Shown one piece after another: positions 8,443-16,582 of a stretch of DNA of 38,266 nt. Source of the stretch: Pseudomonadota bacterium (lineage in GTDB: Bacteria; Pseudomonadota; Alphaproteobacteria; Sphingomonadales; Sphingomonadaceae). The notes beneath the pieces were generated by a model, which did not search any database, was not told where the DNA came from, and worked only from the letters and a program-made list of their open reading frames with translations. The stretch lies in assembly GCA_963205265.1 (NCBI GenBank), contig CAUJJI010000157.1:1-38266 (forward strand), written 5' to 3'. Every line of letters begins with the position of its first letter. Within the stretch, counting starts at the first letter, position 1. The position numbers and the translations under genes are program-made.

Positions 8443-8964
8443 TCAGCCGAGTTTGCGCTTGAGCGCTTCCAGGTGCGCGAGGCGCCCGGCCTTGCCTTCC
8501 GCCACCAGCGAATCGAGCACCGGTTGGACCGGCACGTCGGGCGAAGTCTGCAGCACTGCCGGATTGCCGCCCCACCACAGCATCCGGCAAATTCGCCGGG
8601 CGATCCGCCATCCTGCAGCGGTGCGGACCAGCTCGTCGTCGTACCATCCGGCGGATTCGAACATGTTGCCGCCCGGAACGTCGCGAATGAAGCGCCCGAG
8701 GACATAGCTCAGGCAAGTCGCGCGCTCGCCGTCGACCGCCACGTGATGCCCGCGCGTCGCATGCTGGGTGGCCGCGAAGGGCGCATGGATCATGTCGAAA
8801 GCGAGCTTCAGCGACGCGCGTTCGGTCCACACTGCAGGCGCGCCGAAGTCGACATAGCAGTCGGGAGTGAAGACGTGGTCGAACAGCTCCCAGCTCTGCG
8901 TATCGACTGCGACGGGATAGAGATTGACGACATTGGTGATCGCGGCGATTTCGACTGAATCCAT
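8443..8964 (-). CDS. SnoaL-like / NTF2-fold protein
   Basis: A 173-residue protein of the NTF2-like superfamily (SnoaL_4 type). The N-terminal helix DSVEIAAITNVVNLYPVAVDTQSWELFDHVFTPDCYVDFG and the later strand pattern with ATQHATRGHHVAVDGERATCLSYVLGRF and SAGWYDDELVRTAAGWRI are characteristic. Relatives include ring-hydroxylating dioxygenase small subunits, dehydratases and isomerases, so the reaction cannot be named. A good ribosome site (GGAGGGG) precedes the ATG. It stands apart: 98 bp from the transglycosylase gene on one side and close to tRNA-Ser on the other. The role is unknown. Confidence 0.75.
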   Translation of the reverse strand: MDSVEIAAITNVVNLYPVAVDTQSWELFDHVFTPDCYVDFGAPAVWTERASLKLAFDMIHAPFAATQHATRGHHVAVDGERATCLSYVLGRFIRDVPGGNMFESAGWYDDELVRTAAGWRIARRICRMLWWGGNPAVLQTSPDVPVQPVLDSLVAEGKAGRLAHLEALKRKLG

Positions 8965-9040
8965 TTTCGGTCCCCTCCGGTTCGGCTTTGCCGCAATGCT
9001 TGCAGCTTTCGCCGGAGGAGGCTAGCCGCGAGTGCAGTGC

Positions 9041-9130
9041 GGACAGGTGGCAGAGCGGTTGAATGCACCGGTCTTGAAAACCGGCGTGGGTGCAAGCCCA
9101 CCGTGGGTTCGAATCCCACCCTGTCCGCCA
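9041..9130 (+). tRNA. tRNA-Ser (anticodon UGA)
   Basis: A 90-base class II tRNA with CCA encoded. The acceptor stem GGACAGG (9041-9047) pairs with CCTGTCC, followed by discriminator G and CCA. The anticodon stem CCGGT/ACCGG encloses loop CTTGAAA, giving anticodon TGA at 9075-9077. A long variable arm (about GTGGGTGCAAGCCCAC) and a T loop GGTTCGAATCC are present. It reads UCA serine codons. It is on the strand opposite to the flanking genes. tRNA-Ser genes are frequent integration sites, but I found no second copy of its 3' end in the window. Confidence 0.97.
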
Positions 9131-9737
9131 AGATGCGCTGATCATATTCAACAAATTTCAGATATAAGGTGATTGCTCTCACAATCGCTCCCCAATTGCT
9201 CAGTTGCTTGCGGCTGGGCGCGATGGGGAGGTTGGGCTCATGCGCCGCTGGGTTTGCAGGCCTTGGCCAGCTGCCTACAGCGAGCCCATTGGGGATAGTG
9301 CATCCGTCGAGGGGGATTTCAACTCGGGCAACGGCTTTGCTGTCCCTCGCACCTTTGGGGGCGCTCTTCGATACTGAGGGAGTGGCGGCGTTTAGTGTGT
9401 ATCAATGCTACCAGTTAGTTGAAGCGGCCGGTGAAGCCGCTCCGAGGTTGAAGATGGCGCTTTGCCGCAGCCAAGACGCGTTGAGCGCCCGGCGTTAGAG
9501 CCAGACCGGTGGCGCGGACAGATTCAGCAGAGTTACTGTCAGCTATCGGGAAGCTCTTTGGGTTCGACTGAATGACCATTCGGCCGTGGATAGTTCATCT
9601 TGTGACCAGCGACTGAGTGCATCCGACATGTCGGATGCATGTGGCGGAGCTATTGCAAGCCGCTCATCGCCGGGCTCCGAACTCCTCCACCCGTCATAAC
9701 CACGTCGGCATGCCGTCGATAGATCGGTGCGCGAAAT
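9131..9737. other. 607-bp stretch with no supported gene
   Basis: Between tRNA-Ser and the phytase gene I find no coding region that I can support. One open frame (9169-9498, plus strand, 109 codons) has no recognisable domain. Base composition is less GC-rich in places than the flanking genes. The only clear structure is a perfect palindrome at 9618-9639. The position directly 3' of a tRNA gene fits a decayed integration site, but no integrase remnant or direct repeat of the tRNA end is visible. Confidence 0.5.
9618..9639. repeat. 22-bp perfect palindrome
   Basis: Two arms TGCATCCGACA and TGTCGGATGCA abut with no spacer, centred on CATG. It could be a dimeric regulator site or part of a mobile-element end. 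It has no T-run and lies about 98 bp beyond the phytase stop codon, so a terminator role is not supported. Confidence 0.7.
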
Positions 9738-10766
9738 TCACTTCGGCTCGCTGCTTTTTCGAATGGCGGCGAGGATGTCCTTCCAGCTTACCAGTTTGAA
9801 GTTCTGCGCGGCGGGAGCGTTATCTCCGTCCTGCACGACAAACAGGCCCTGGCGATAATCGGGACCGAAGTTGCCGAGCGCCAGCGCGATCCCATCGGTT
9901 TCCTCGGTGCTGCCGAACGTGCCCCCTCCGATCCGGAAGCGCCCGGCGGGCTTGACTTCAGGCAGGCTGTAAAGCGCGTAGGCGTTGTCCCCCTGGCTCG
10001 AGGCGACGAGCCAGCCGCCGCGACTGCCGCGCGGTGCAAGCGCCAGCCCCTCGACATCGGCGACGAGGTGCTTGCCATCGACCGGAGCCACAAGGGTGGG
10101 ACTTGCGCCGGCGGACCGCCTAAGATCGAACGCCCAGATGCCGCGGTTCTCTTCGCCCACGAAAAGCGTGGCGCTGCGTCCATCGACGACGCAACCCTCG
10201 GTCTGGGTAGCCAATGTGAAGCTGCCGACGCTGTTTCCGCTGACGCCGTTCAGGTCGATCGCGATCTTCACCTGGTGGGTCACGCCGTGCTTCAGCACTG
10301 AGAATGCATGCAGTTCGCGCCCCTTGCGCCAGAGGCAGACGCCATAGGCTTCGCCCTTGCCGCCATCGACCGATCCGAGAGGGAGCAGATGGGCCTGTTG
10401 CCTGTCCAGCCGATAGACGAGCAGCCGGGCATTGGCTTCGTCGTTGCGGTCGCTGGCCACGACGATCACGCCCTGCCGGCCCATGTCGACCAGGTCGACG
10501 TTGTTGACTCGACCCGCGGGCACGAAGTGACGAACCTTTCCGCCGAGATCGTAGACGTAGAGACCCGCCTTCTTGTCGGTGGCGACAATCAGGCTGGCGC
10601 CGGGACTGCGCGGATTGCGCCAGATGGCCGGATCATCGGCCGCATCGTCATTTGCCGTGCCGACGGGAGTCGTCTCGCCCATGGCGGGCACGGCGGGCTC
10701 CTGAGCGTAGCCCGCCGCAGCGAGGCTTGCCATCACGAATGCGAAAGCCGTCAAATGCCAGCGCAT
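9738..10766 (-). CDS. Beta-propeller phytase (3-phytase)
   Basis: A 342-residue secreted phytase of the beta-propeller class, which releases phosphate from inositol hexakisphosphate in a Ca2+-dependent way. A signal peptide ends at about residue 21 (AGYA-Q). Family motifs in order are DDPAIW near residue 44, the TDKKAGLYVYDL strand, NNVDLV, TQTEGCVVD, FVGEENRGIWAF, DVEGLAL, EETDGIAL and the C-terminal QDGDNAPAAQNFKLVSW. Length and order fit single-domain enzymes. Its ATG overlaps the TGA of the upstream TonB-dependent receptor by one base, so the pair is one operon. Receptor-phytase pairing is a known arrangement in aquatic alphaproteobacteria and suggests capture of phytate or its products at the outer membrane. 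Confidence 0.92.
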   Translation of the reverse strand: MRWHLTAFAFVMASLAAAGYAQEPAVPAMGETTPVGTANDDAADDPAIWRNPRSPGASLIVATDKKAGLYVYDLGGKVRHFVPAGRVNNVDLVDMGRQGVIVVASDRNDEANARLLVYRLDRQQAHLLPLGSVDGGKGEAYGVCLWRKGRELHAFSVLKHGVTHQVKIAIDLNGVSGNSVGSFTLATQTEGCVVDGRSATLFVGEENRGIWAFDLRRSAGASPTLVAPVDGKHLVADVEGLALAPRGSRGGWLVASSQGDNAYALYSLPEVKPAGRFRIGGGTFGSTEETDGIALALGNFGPDYRQGLFVVQDGDNAPAAQNFKLVSWKDILAAIRKSSEPK

Positions 10767-13105
10767 CAGAATGCATACCTCGCGATCACCTGGAATACGG
10801 GACCAGCAGTTTCGCTCTCCAGCTCGTACTCGTCGAAATCGCGCGCAAACTGTTCGCCGATCGTATTGAACTTGTTGAATGCCTCGTCCTTGCTGCCGTC
10901 AAGCAGGTTCGAGCCGACGGCACGGATGGTGAACTTCTTGCCGAAGCGCTTCTCGACGAACAGCTCGAGGTCACCGCCGTAGGTCGTGATGATCTCCTCG
11001 CCGACAATGCGGTCATAGGCCTTGCCCTGCTTGCGATAGGTGGCCCCAAAGGCCGCGCCCCAGGCCGGCAGGTTCTGGATGAAGCCGAAGCTGTAGACGT
11101 ACTTCGACTGGCCGTTGAAGCGTCGCTTGCCGAACTGGTCCCGGATCGAGCTGTCGATCAGGCCGAGGTTGCCGAACAGGCCCGTGTCCGGCAGCCCGAT
11201 CGCGCCAAGATCGGTCGAAAGATCGAACTCTAGGCCCCACACCTTGCCGGTTCCGGTATTGGCGGGAGTGAGGACGAAAGTTCCAGGCCCTTCCGAGCCC
11301 ACGACGCCGGTGTTCGCGATCTCGACCACGTTCTTCACCTTGCGATAGAAGGCGTTCACTCCGATCACGCCGGTGCGACCCAGCCTGTGCTCATAGCCGA
11401 TATCTCCACCCCAGGCGCTTTCGGGCTTGAGGAGCGGATTCCCAAGGAGGTCATTGTCACCCAGTTCGGCTTCGATCAGAGCCGGCGAAATGTAGTCGAA
11501 GCGAGGGCGGCGCACGGTGCGCGCTGCCGATGCCGTGATGCGGCCTTTGCCAAGGTCGATCTTCACCGAGGCGGAGGGAAGCAGAAAGTCGTATTCGACT
11601 TTCGACAGCGCCGGAACGGTCTGGTCGTCGATGCGCATCTTCGTGTTCTCCCAGCGCACGCCGACCTCGTACTTCAAGGATCCTCCGTTCCCCTCGACGA
11701 GGGCGAACAGATCGCGTCGATCCTCGTTGATCGAATTGAGGCCGCCGGGGATCGGTGCCAGCGCCACGGGTGGCGTTCGCACGAATTCGTTGGGGTCGCG
11801 GGAAAACTGGTCATACCCTTGGCGGTTCGCGGCAGTCAGGTTGTAACGGTCGCGGCTCTCTGCCAGATCGGTGTCGCGATCCTTGTCCTGCATGAAGGCG
11901 CCGAATACGAGCTTCGCGCTCTCCCCGATCGGCAGGGCGTGCTCGAGGCCCAGCGAAATCTCTTCGTCACGGATGCGCCGAGCCATCAAGTCGCCGGTGA
12001 ATCGCGGGCTAGTACGATCGAACTCCACTTCGTTCTCGTACTCGTCCTGGGCATCGTCGAAGCGCGCGAAGCCGATCTTGAGCCGTGTCTCGCCCAACGA
12101 CCACTTCTGGCTCAGCTTGGCGGCAACACTCCAGCTTTCCTGGGTAATGTCATTGACGTTATGATTGTCGACCGTGAGATTGCCGGGATTGGTCGTGCGG
12201 ACCGGGCCGTTGACGGCCTTCGGATCGTTGTATTCCCATGACCTCTCGTTCTCGGTGCGCTCGGTGCGAACGAAGTTGCCGGATATTTCGAACTTCGTCG
12301 TTTCGCCCTCGACAGAATAGCTCAGGTTGGCCGCATAATCGGTTCCGTTGCGGATATCCGACTGATCCTCGCGATTGTCGAAATCGTCGGTGGCGAAGTT
12401 GGGATTGTTCTCCGGCGAATCGCCGTACCGCAGGCTGCGTTTCTGCTTCGGATTGTAGCGACCCTGGACATTGGCGCCGAACAGGAGGCGCCCAGGTCCC
12501 AGCGGACCGCCATAGTAGAAGCCGGCGGTAGGTTTCGCCTTGCCGTCGTCGAAAAGCAGACTGCCGCCGCGAACGTAACCCCCGTCCATGGTCAGGGCAT
12601 CACGCAGCACGATGTTGAGCGTGCCGGCAACTGCATCGCCCGTGCGGCGCGCGGATGAGGAGCGGATGATTTCCACCTGCTTCACCAACTCTGCCGGGAT
12701 GCGGTCGAGGAAGAATGAGCGGTCCGTGTTGGAACCGGGCACCTTCTCGCCGTTGATCAGGATCTGGGTATATCCCGGATCGAGTCCGCGCAGCCTCGCC
12801 CCGTCGCTTTCGATCACGTCCGAGAGGAAAGTGACGGAGGGAACTCGCTTCAGGGCGTCGCCCGCGGTTAGCGGCTCGAATCTCTGGAAGTACTCTTCGC
12901 CGTAGACCAGCTTGGGCTCAATTGTCTCTTCTTCACGGTTGCGAAAGCCGATTTCCGCCTGGACCACGATGTCGCGGCTGGACTGGATGGCTTGATCGTC
13001 CTCGGCAACGACCTCCTCGGCGAGTACCGGTGTGGCCGGAAGCAGCACCGCGGCACAGCACAACAGCGAGCTACGGAAGCGGTTACCGAAAGAATGAATG
13101 TCCAT
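10766..13105 (-). CDS. TonB-dependent receptor, phytase-linked
   Basis: A 779-residue outer-membrane receptor. The start is set at the ATG at 13105, behind AGGGG, because the longer frame (to 13168) runs into the promoter. A signal peptide ends at A29 (PVLA-E). There is no N-terminal STN signalling domain. A plug domain spans about residues 45-165 (GDALKRVPSVTFLSDV ... LRGLDPGYTQILINGEKVPG ... VKQVEIIRSSSARRTGDAVAGTLNIVLRD). A beta-barrel follows and ends in the outer-membrane signature aromatic (QVIARYAF). The operon with the phytase and the PhoB-like promoter upstream suggest it imports phytate, a lower inositol phosphate or another organic phosphate. The substrate is inferred from context only. 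Confidence 0.93.
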   Translation of the reverse strand: MDIHSFGNRFRSSLLCCAAVLLPATPVLAEEVVAEDDQAIQSSRDIVVQAEIGFRNREEETIEPKLVYGEEYFQRFEPLTAGDALKRVPSVTFLSDVIESDGARLRGLDPGYTQILINGEKVPGSNTDRSFFLDRIPAELVKQVEIIRSSSARRTGDAVAGTLNIVLRDALTMDGGYVRGGSLLFDDGKAKPTAGFYYGGPLGPGRLLFGANVQGRYNPKQKRSLRYGDSPENNPNFATDDFDNREDQSDIRNGTDYAANLSYSVEGETTKFEISGNFVRTERTENERSWEYNDPKAVNGPVRTTNPGNLTVDNHNVNDITQESWSVAAKLSQKWSLGETRLKIGFARFDDAQDEYENEVEFDRTSPRFTGDLMARRIRDEEISLGLEHALPIGESAKLVFGAFMQDKDRDTDLAESRDRYNLTAANRQGYDQFSRDPNEFVRTPPVALAPIPGGLNSINEDRRDLFALVEGNGGSLKYEVGVRWENTKMRIDDQTVPALSKVEYDFLLPSASVKIDLGKGRITASAARTVRRPRFDYISPALIEAELGDNDLLGNPLLKPESAWGGDIGYEHRLGRTGVIGVNAFYRKVKNVVEIANTGVVGSEGPGTFVLTPANTGTGKVWGLEFDLSTDLGAIGLPDTGLFGNLGLIDSSIRDQFGKRRFNGQSKYVYSFGFIQNLPAWGAAFGATYRKQGKAYDRIVGEEIITTYGGDLELFVEKRFGKKFTIRAVGSNLLDGSKDEAFNKFNTIGEQFARDFDEYELESETAGPVFQVIARYAF

Positions 13106-13141
13106 ATCGAGAGCCCCTGGCGATCGTGTTTTCGCAAGGGC

Positions 13142-13218
13142 CTCTAGTCGGCGGCAATGACTCGCCAATGTCAGTTGCGAGACAGTTCAAGGACTGCTCG
13201 ATGACTATATCATGACTG
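13142..13218 (-). promoter_or_regulatory. Six-heptamer PhoB-type operator and promoter for the receptor-phytase operon
   Basis: Read on the minus strand, six heptamers lie exactly 11 bp apart (first bases at 13218, 13207, 13196, 13185, 13174, 13163): CAGTCAT, TAGTCAT, CAGTCCT, CTGTCTC, CTGACAT, GAGTCAT. Together they match the Pho-box heptamer CTGTCAT at 32 of 42 positions. Nine bases after the last one comes CTAGAG (13147-13142), a likely -10. The receptor ATG is 42 bases beyond the start of CTAGAG. The array overlaps the last codons and stop of phoD. The family consensus is from Sinorhizobium and E. coli PhoB; binding here is inferred. Confidence 0.75.
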
Positions 13219-14911
13219 GCCGGTCGGTAGGCCGGCCAGGTACCAGTTTCAGGCCATGCGGACCTCGCTGGATGTGCCATAGGCTGACGGCATGACAGCG
13301 ATAACGCGCTGACAAGACGGTATCCACGGCCATGAAGCTTGCCCGGCCGGCCGATCGCGTGAGCTCCAGGCGCACGTAGCCCTGATGAAGATTGTCGGTC
13401 CACAGCACTTCGGGATTGTGATCGGCGAGGGCGGCGTCCAGCCGTGCTGCCGTATTGCGGTCGAACCCGCTTTCCACGAAGTCACCAGGCGACGATATGC
13501 CCGATGTGCCAAGCTCGATGCCAGCCGGCCGGCCCTGCGCATCGGCAAGGGTGTTGGCCCAGAAGCTGTGGCTGTCGCCTGTCAGGACTACCAGGTCGTC
13601 GGCGCCGGCCGCCCGCGCCTTGTCGTAGAATCGCTGGCGAGCCCATTCGTAGCCATCCCAGGTGTCGGTCGATAGCGGCAGGTTCCACCTGCCTTTCCAG
13701 GCGAGTTCCCCTGCCGCACGAAGCGGCTTTTCCTGCCGCGCGGGGTCGGGAATGATCCCCAGCGCGACAACGTCGGGTACCCGGGTGCGAGCCATCGGCA
13801 TGGGATTGCCGATGAGCCGCCACGGCTGACCGAGCTGCTTGGAACGGATCCACGCCTCGTCCAGATCGGCTTCAAGTTCCGACGGGATCAACCTGCGTTC
13901 GGCAGCGCCGATAGACTCGCGCTCCATCACTTCGGCATCGGCACGGCTGGCGATCGATGAACGGTGACCGGCGTAGTCGACCTGCAAAGCACGAGCCGTG
14001 TGCCGCGTTTCGAGCGTGGACAGTGTCGCAAGGTCACCGAACACGTAATTGCGCCAGAACTGCACCCGCGACCGGCCATGTCGTGGCTCACGGACGGGCA
14101 TCCATTCGAAGTAGGCCTGAATCGACGCGGCGCGCCGGGCCGCCCAGTCGCCTTCGATCGCCGGCTGGTGATTTTGCGCGCCGCCGGTCCACGGATTGTT
14201 GGCGCTCTCGTGGTCGTCCCAGCAGGCCAGCAGGGGCTTGGCCGCGAGCATTGCCCTCGAGCCCGCATCGGTCTTGTACTGGGCGTGGCGAGTGCGATAG
14301 TCGGCAAGCGTGACGATCTCGTTGGCGGGCTGGTGAACACGCCCTATCCTGCGCGCGACCTCGCTTCCCCAGCCGTCCGCGCCATACTCGTATATGTAAT
14401 CGCCAGTGTGCAGGACGAAGTCGATCGAAGGGTCCCTGGCGATCGCGTCGTAAGCGTTGAAGAAGCCGAAAGCATAGTTGGAGCACGAAGCCAGCGCGAT
14501 GCCTAGCCGGTCGAGCCGGCCGACCGGGAGAGTGCGGGTACGTCCCACGGGCGAGGTCACGCTATTCGCCCGGAAGCGATAGTAGAAGCGTCCGTCCGGT
14601 TGCAGACCCTCGACCAGGACCTTGACCGTGAAATCCCTTTCGGGACCTGTAACCAGCCTGCCCTGCCGGATCACCTCGGCGAAGCGCGCATCGGCGGCCA
14701 GTTCCCATTCAACGTCGAGCGGCGCAGGTGCGTTTACGCGGGTCCACAACACGACACTCGTGGCGTCGGGATCCCCGCTGGCGACACCGTGCCGGAACAG
14801 TGGGTGCGGTTCGGCAGCGGCGCTGCCGATTGGAGCGACGCCTGCGGCGAGTGCAGTCGCAGACAGGCCGGCGATGGTCTGACGGCGGGTTACTTCGGGA
14901 TAGCGGGTCAT
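13205..14911 (-). CDS. phoD: Alkaline phosphatase PhoD (Tat-exported)
   Basis: A 568-residue PhoD-family phosphatase/phosphodiesterase that releases phosphate from organic phosphoesters outside the cytoplasm. The N-terminus carries a twin-arginine signal (RRQTIAGLSATALAAG, RR at 9-10) ending near SAAAE. The N-terminal beta domain (HPLFRHGVASGDPDATSVVLWTRV) is followed by the metallophosphatase core: ALASCSNY (metal-ligand Cys), LHTGDYIYEYG, CWDDHESANN and VLTGDSHSFW. PhoD uses Fe3+ and Ca2+ and is folded before Tat export. It is the last gene of the minus-strand set that begins with the ATP-grasp gene, 21 bp after the propeller-like gene. Its 3' end overlaps the operator of the next operon. 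Confidence 0.95.
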   Translation of the reverse strand: MTRYPEVTRRQTIAGLSATALAAGVAPIGSAAAEPHPLFRHGVASGDPDATSVVLWTRVNAPAPLDVEWELAADARFAEVIRQGRLVTGPERDFTVKVLVEGLQPDGRFYYRFRANSVTSPVGRTRTLPVGRLDRLGIALASCSNYAFGFFNAYDAIARDPSIDFVLHTGDYIYEYGADGWGSEVARRIGRVHQPANEIVTLADYRTRHAQYKTDAGSRAMLAAKPLLACWDDHESANNPWTGGAQNHQPAIEGDWAARRAASIQAYFEWMPVREPRHGRSRVQFWRNYVFGDLATLSTLETRHTARALQVDYAGHRSSIASRADAEVMERESIGAAERRLIPSELEADLDEAWIRSKQLGQPWRLIGNPMPMARTRVPDVVALGIIPDPARQEKPLRAAGELAWKGRWNLPLSTDTWDGYEWARQRFYDKARAAGADDLVVLTGDSHSFWANTLADAQGRPAGIELGTSGISSPGDFVESGFDRNTAARLDAALADHNPEVLWTDNLHQGYVRLELTRSAGRASFMAVDTVLSARYRCHAVSLWHIQRGPHGLKLVPGRPTDRPVMI

Positions 14912-14932
14912 GCGCAGTTCCTCGGCCTACAG

Positions 14933-15727
14933 TTACGGGGCCAGCCAGCGGCTGAGATCGCTCTGGACAGCGGTGCGTTCGGGGCGGGATATCGACCACA
15001 AATGGCCCGGTCGCCTTGGGTCCCAGTCGATGGCCTGCCCATGAGTCGCAACTGGAACGATCGTCTCCAGCCGAAGCGTGGTCCCGGCTTCGGGCAGGGC
15101 AACGAGATAGATCTCGGGCAGGTCGTGACCGGAAACGGCAAGTCTGCCGTCCCGGGTCCAACTCGCTCCCGACGCGCTCATCGGCTCCATCCGCTCCAAC
15201 AGCTCGTTCGGGAAGGTCCAGCGCTGCAGGGGACGGAACGCGTCGTCCAGCTTCACCAGTTGCGTCCAGCGGTTGTCCTTGCCCGGATCACCGCCTTTAG
15301 CGCCATACTGGGCAAAGATGGCCCACCAGTATCCGGCGTGACGGTCGATCACGGTCAGCGACCCTTCGGTTATGCCGAACGAGTGGCTTCGGCTGTGATC
15401 GAGGCTCTTCAGGTCGAAAAATTCTACACTGCTCGCCTGCGGCAATGAGGGGTAGTTGGATGCAGCGCAGACCAGTTCCCGACCCGAGACGGTGCAGCTG
15501 TTGAGATGGGGGAACCTTGCGCTCCCGCCAGCCCAGCCGGCCATTCGGGCGCCGTCGACAATGCGGTATTTGCCGATCCGGCTGTTGTCGACCACGTAGA
15601 TGTAGGTTCCGTCGGATGCGATGCCTTGTCGCGCTTCCTGCGCCGCGATGCGGTAGACGACGGGCGCAGGCTCGCTCGCCGGCGCGAGGGAGAGCAGCGC
15701 GAGCACGGCAAGGGTTATCCGCGTCAC
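14933..15727 (-). CDS. Secreted beta-propeller-like protein of unknown function
   Basis: A 264-residue protein with a short signal peptide (TLAVLALLSLAPASEPAP). The body repeats strand-turn units such as ARQGIASDGTYIYVVDNSRIGKYRI, SVEFFDLKSLDHSRSHSFG and GSLTVIDRHAGYWWAIFAQYG, which look like YncE- or SMP30-type propeller blades. I recognise no catalytic motif or named family. The start GTG at 15727 lies 2 bases after the stop of the nucleotidyltransferase gene, and phoD follows after 21 bp, so it is probably co-transcribed. Possible roles are a periplasmic esterase or a binding partner for PhoD or for the product of the upstream enzymes. This is inference from location only. Confidence 0.7.
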   Translation of the reverse strand: MTRITLAVLALLSLAPASEPAPVVYRIAAQEARQGIASDGTYIYVVDNSRIGKYRIVDGARMAGWAGGSARFPHLNSCTVSGRELVCAASNYPSLPQASSVEFFDLKSLDHSRSHSFGITEGSLTVIDRHAGYWWAIFAQYGAKGGDPGKDNRWTQLVKLDDAFRPLQRWTFPNELLERMEPMSASGASWTRDGRLAVSGHDLPEIYLVALPEAGTTLRLETIVPVATHGQAIDWDPRRPGHLWSISRPERTAVQSDLSRWLAP

Positions 15728-15729
15728 GG

Positions 15730-16581
15730 TTACGCACTCACCGCTTGGCCTTGATCCAACATGCGGTGCTCCGCCGTTGCCGTCACAACCTCGCTTCCTG
15801 ACGGGTGGGATTCGAGCAGTTCCTGCACAACGGCATATGTGCGGTCGTTGTCGACGTCGATCGCCTGCCGGCCGTCGGGCAAGACCACGGCGGCAAGGTC
15901 CAGCCCGACGCGCTTCGAGATGCGCCGCATCGCCGTCGGCAGGGACAGCAGCCCGAGTTTCAGCAACACCAGATTGGCGAGGCCGAATGCCTCTACGATA
16001 CGGCTGGCCTTCTTCGCGAACTGACCGCCGCCGCGAAAGATCTCGGCTGCGCGCAGGGCACGGCAATGGGCAAGACCGTAGAGATTGCAGTTCGAATATT
16101 CCCCGTCCCGAAAGCGGTAGAAACGCCTTTGCCCGTCGGGATGTGCGTCGAGAACCGATTCCCGGCGCGCCATGGCCACGGCTCCATCGTGGTCTATGAG
16201 TACCTTGCGCATGGTGACGACGGAGCTGGCGCTCAGCAGCACGTTGTCGGCGGTCGTGATGACGAGCGGGCCGCTGTGATCGCCCGCGGCGGCAAGGACG
16301 CTTTCGGTTATATTGTCGCGGGCAGCGACCAGGTCGAAGGCTTTGCCCGACGCCGAGGGGATCAGCTGTCGAATCGGGTCAAAAGCTCCCGCTTCCACAG
16401 AGATGGCTACCGAGTCCACTGCCCGGCATGCCGCGAGCGTACCGAGCACGTGGGCGACCAGCGGCTGTCCATGCAACGGCACGAGGCATTTGTGGCTCAC
16501 TCCAAAGCGAGCGGCGAGTGGATCCCGCACGCCTTGGCGCTGGGCCGCAAGCACGATAACCCGGAGTCCGTGCCGCGTCAT
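15730..16581 (-). CDS. MobA-like nucleotidyltransferase
   Basis: A 283-residue NTP-transferase. The N-terminus (VIVLAAQRQGVRDPLAARFGVSHKCLVPLHGQPLVAHVL) matches the nucleotide-binding loop plus conserved Lys and GxP of MobA-type cytidylyl- or guanylyltransferases, although the usual AGRG glycines are modified to AQRQG. A metal-binding Asp lies in VITTADNVLL. The segment RRFYRFRDGEYSNCNLYGL resembles the acceptor-binding region of sugar-phosphate or alcohol-phosphate nucleotidyltransferases. The C-terminal third is helical. It likely activates a phosphorylated or phosphonylated small molecule as an NMP ester; the substrate is unknown. It begins 1 base after the ATP-grasp stop and ends 2 bases before the propeller gene start. 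Confidence 0.75.
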   Translation of the reverse strand: MTRHGLRVIVLAAQRQGVRDPLAARFGVSHKCLVPLHGQPLVAHVLGTLAACRAVDSVAISVEAGAFDPIRQLIPSASGKAFDLVAARDNITESVLAAAGDHSGPLVITTADNVLLSASSVVTMRKVLIDHDGAVAMARRESVLDAHPDGQRRFYRFRDGEYSNCNLYGLAHCRALRAAEIFRGGGQFAKKASRIVEAFGLANLVLLKLGLLSLPTAMRRISKRVGLDLAAVVLPDGRQAIDVDNDRTYAVVQELLESHPSGSEVVTATAEHRMLDQGQAVSA

Positions 16582-16582
16582 A

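Noticed and set aside
9041..9130. tRNA-Ser as the attachment site of an integrated element that includes the Pho island
   Set aside because: No repeat of the tRNA 3' end and no integrase are visible, and codon use looks like the rest of the window.
9169..9498. 109-codon open frame after tRNA-Ser
   Set aside because: No ribosome site, no recognisable domain and unlikely residue make-up; treated as non-coding.
13106..13168. Longer N-terminus of the phytase-linked receptor
   Set aside because: It would place the promoter and PhoB heptamers inside the coding region and put 21 residues before a normal signal peptide.
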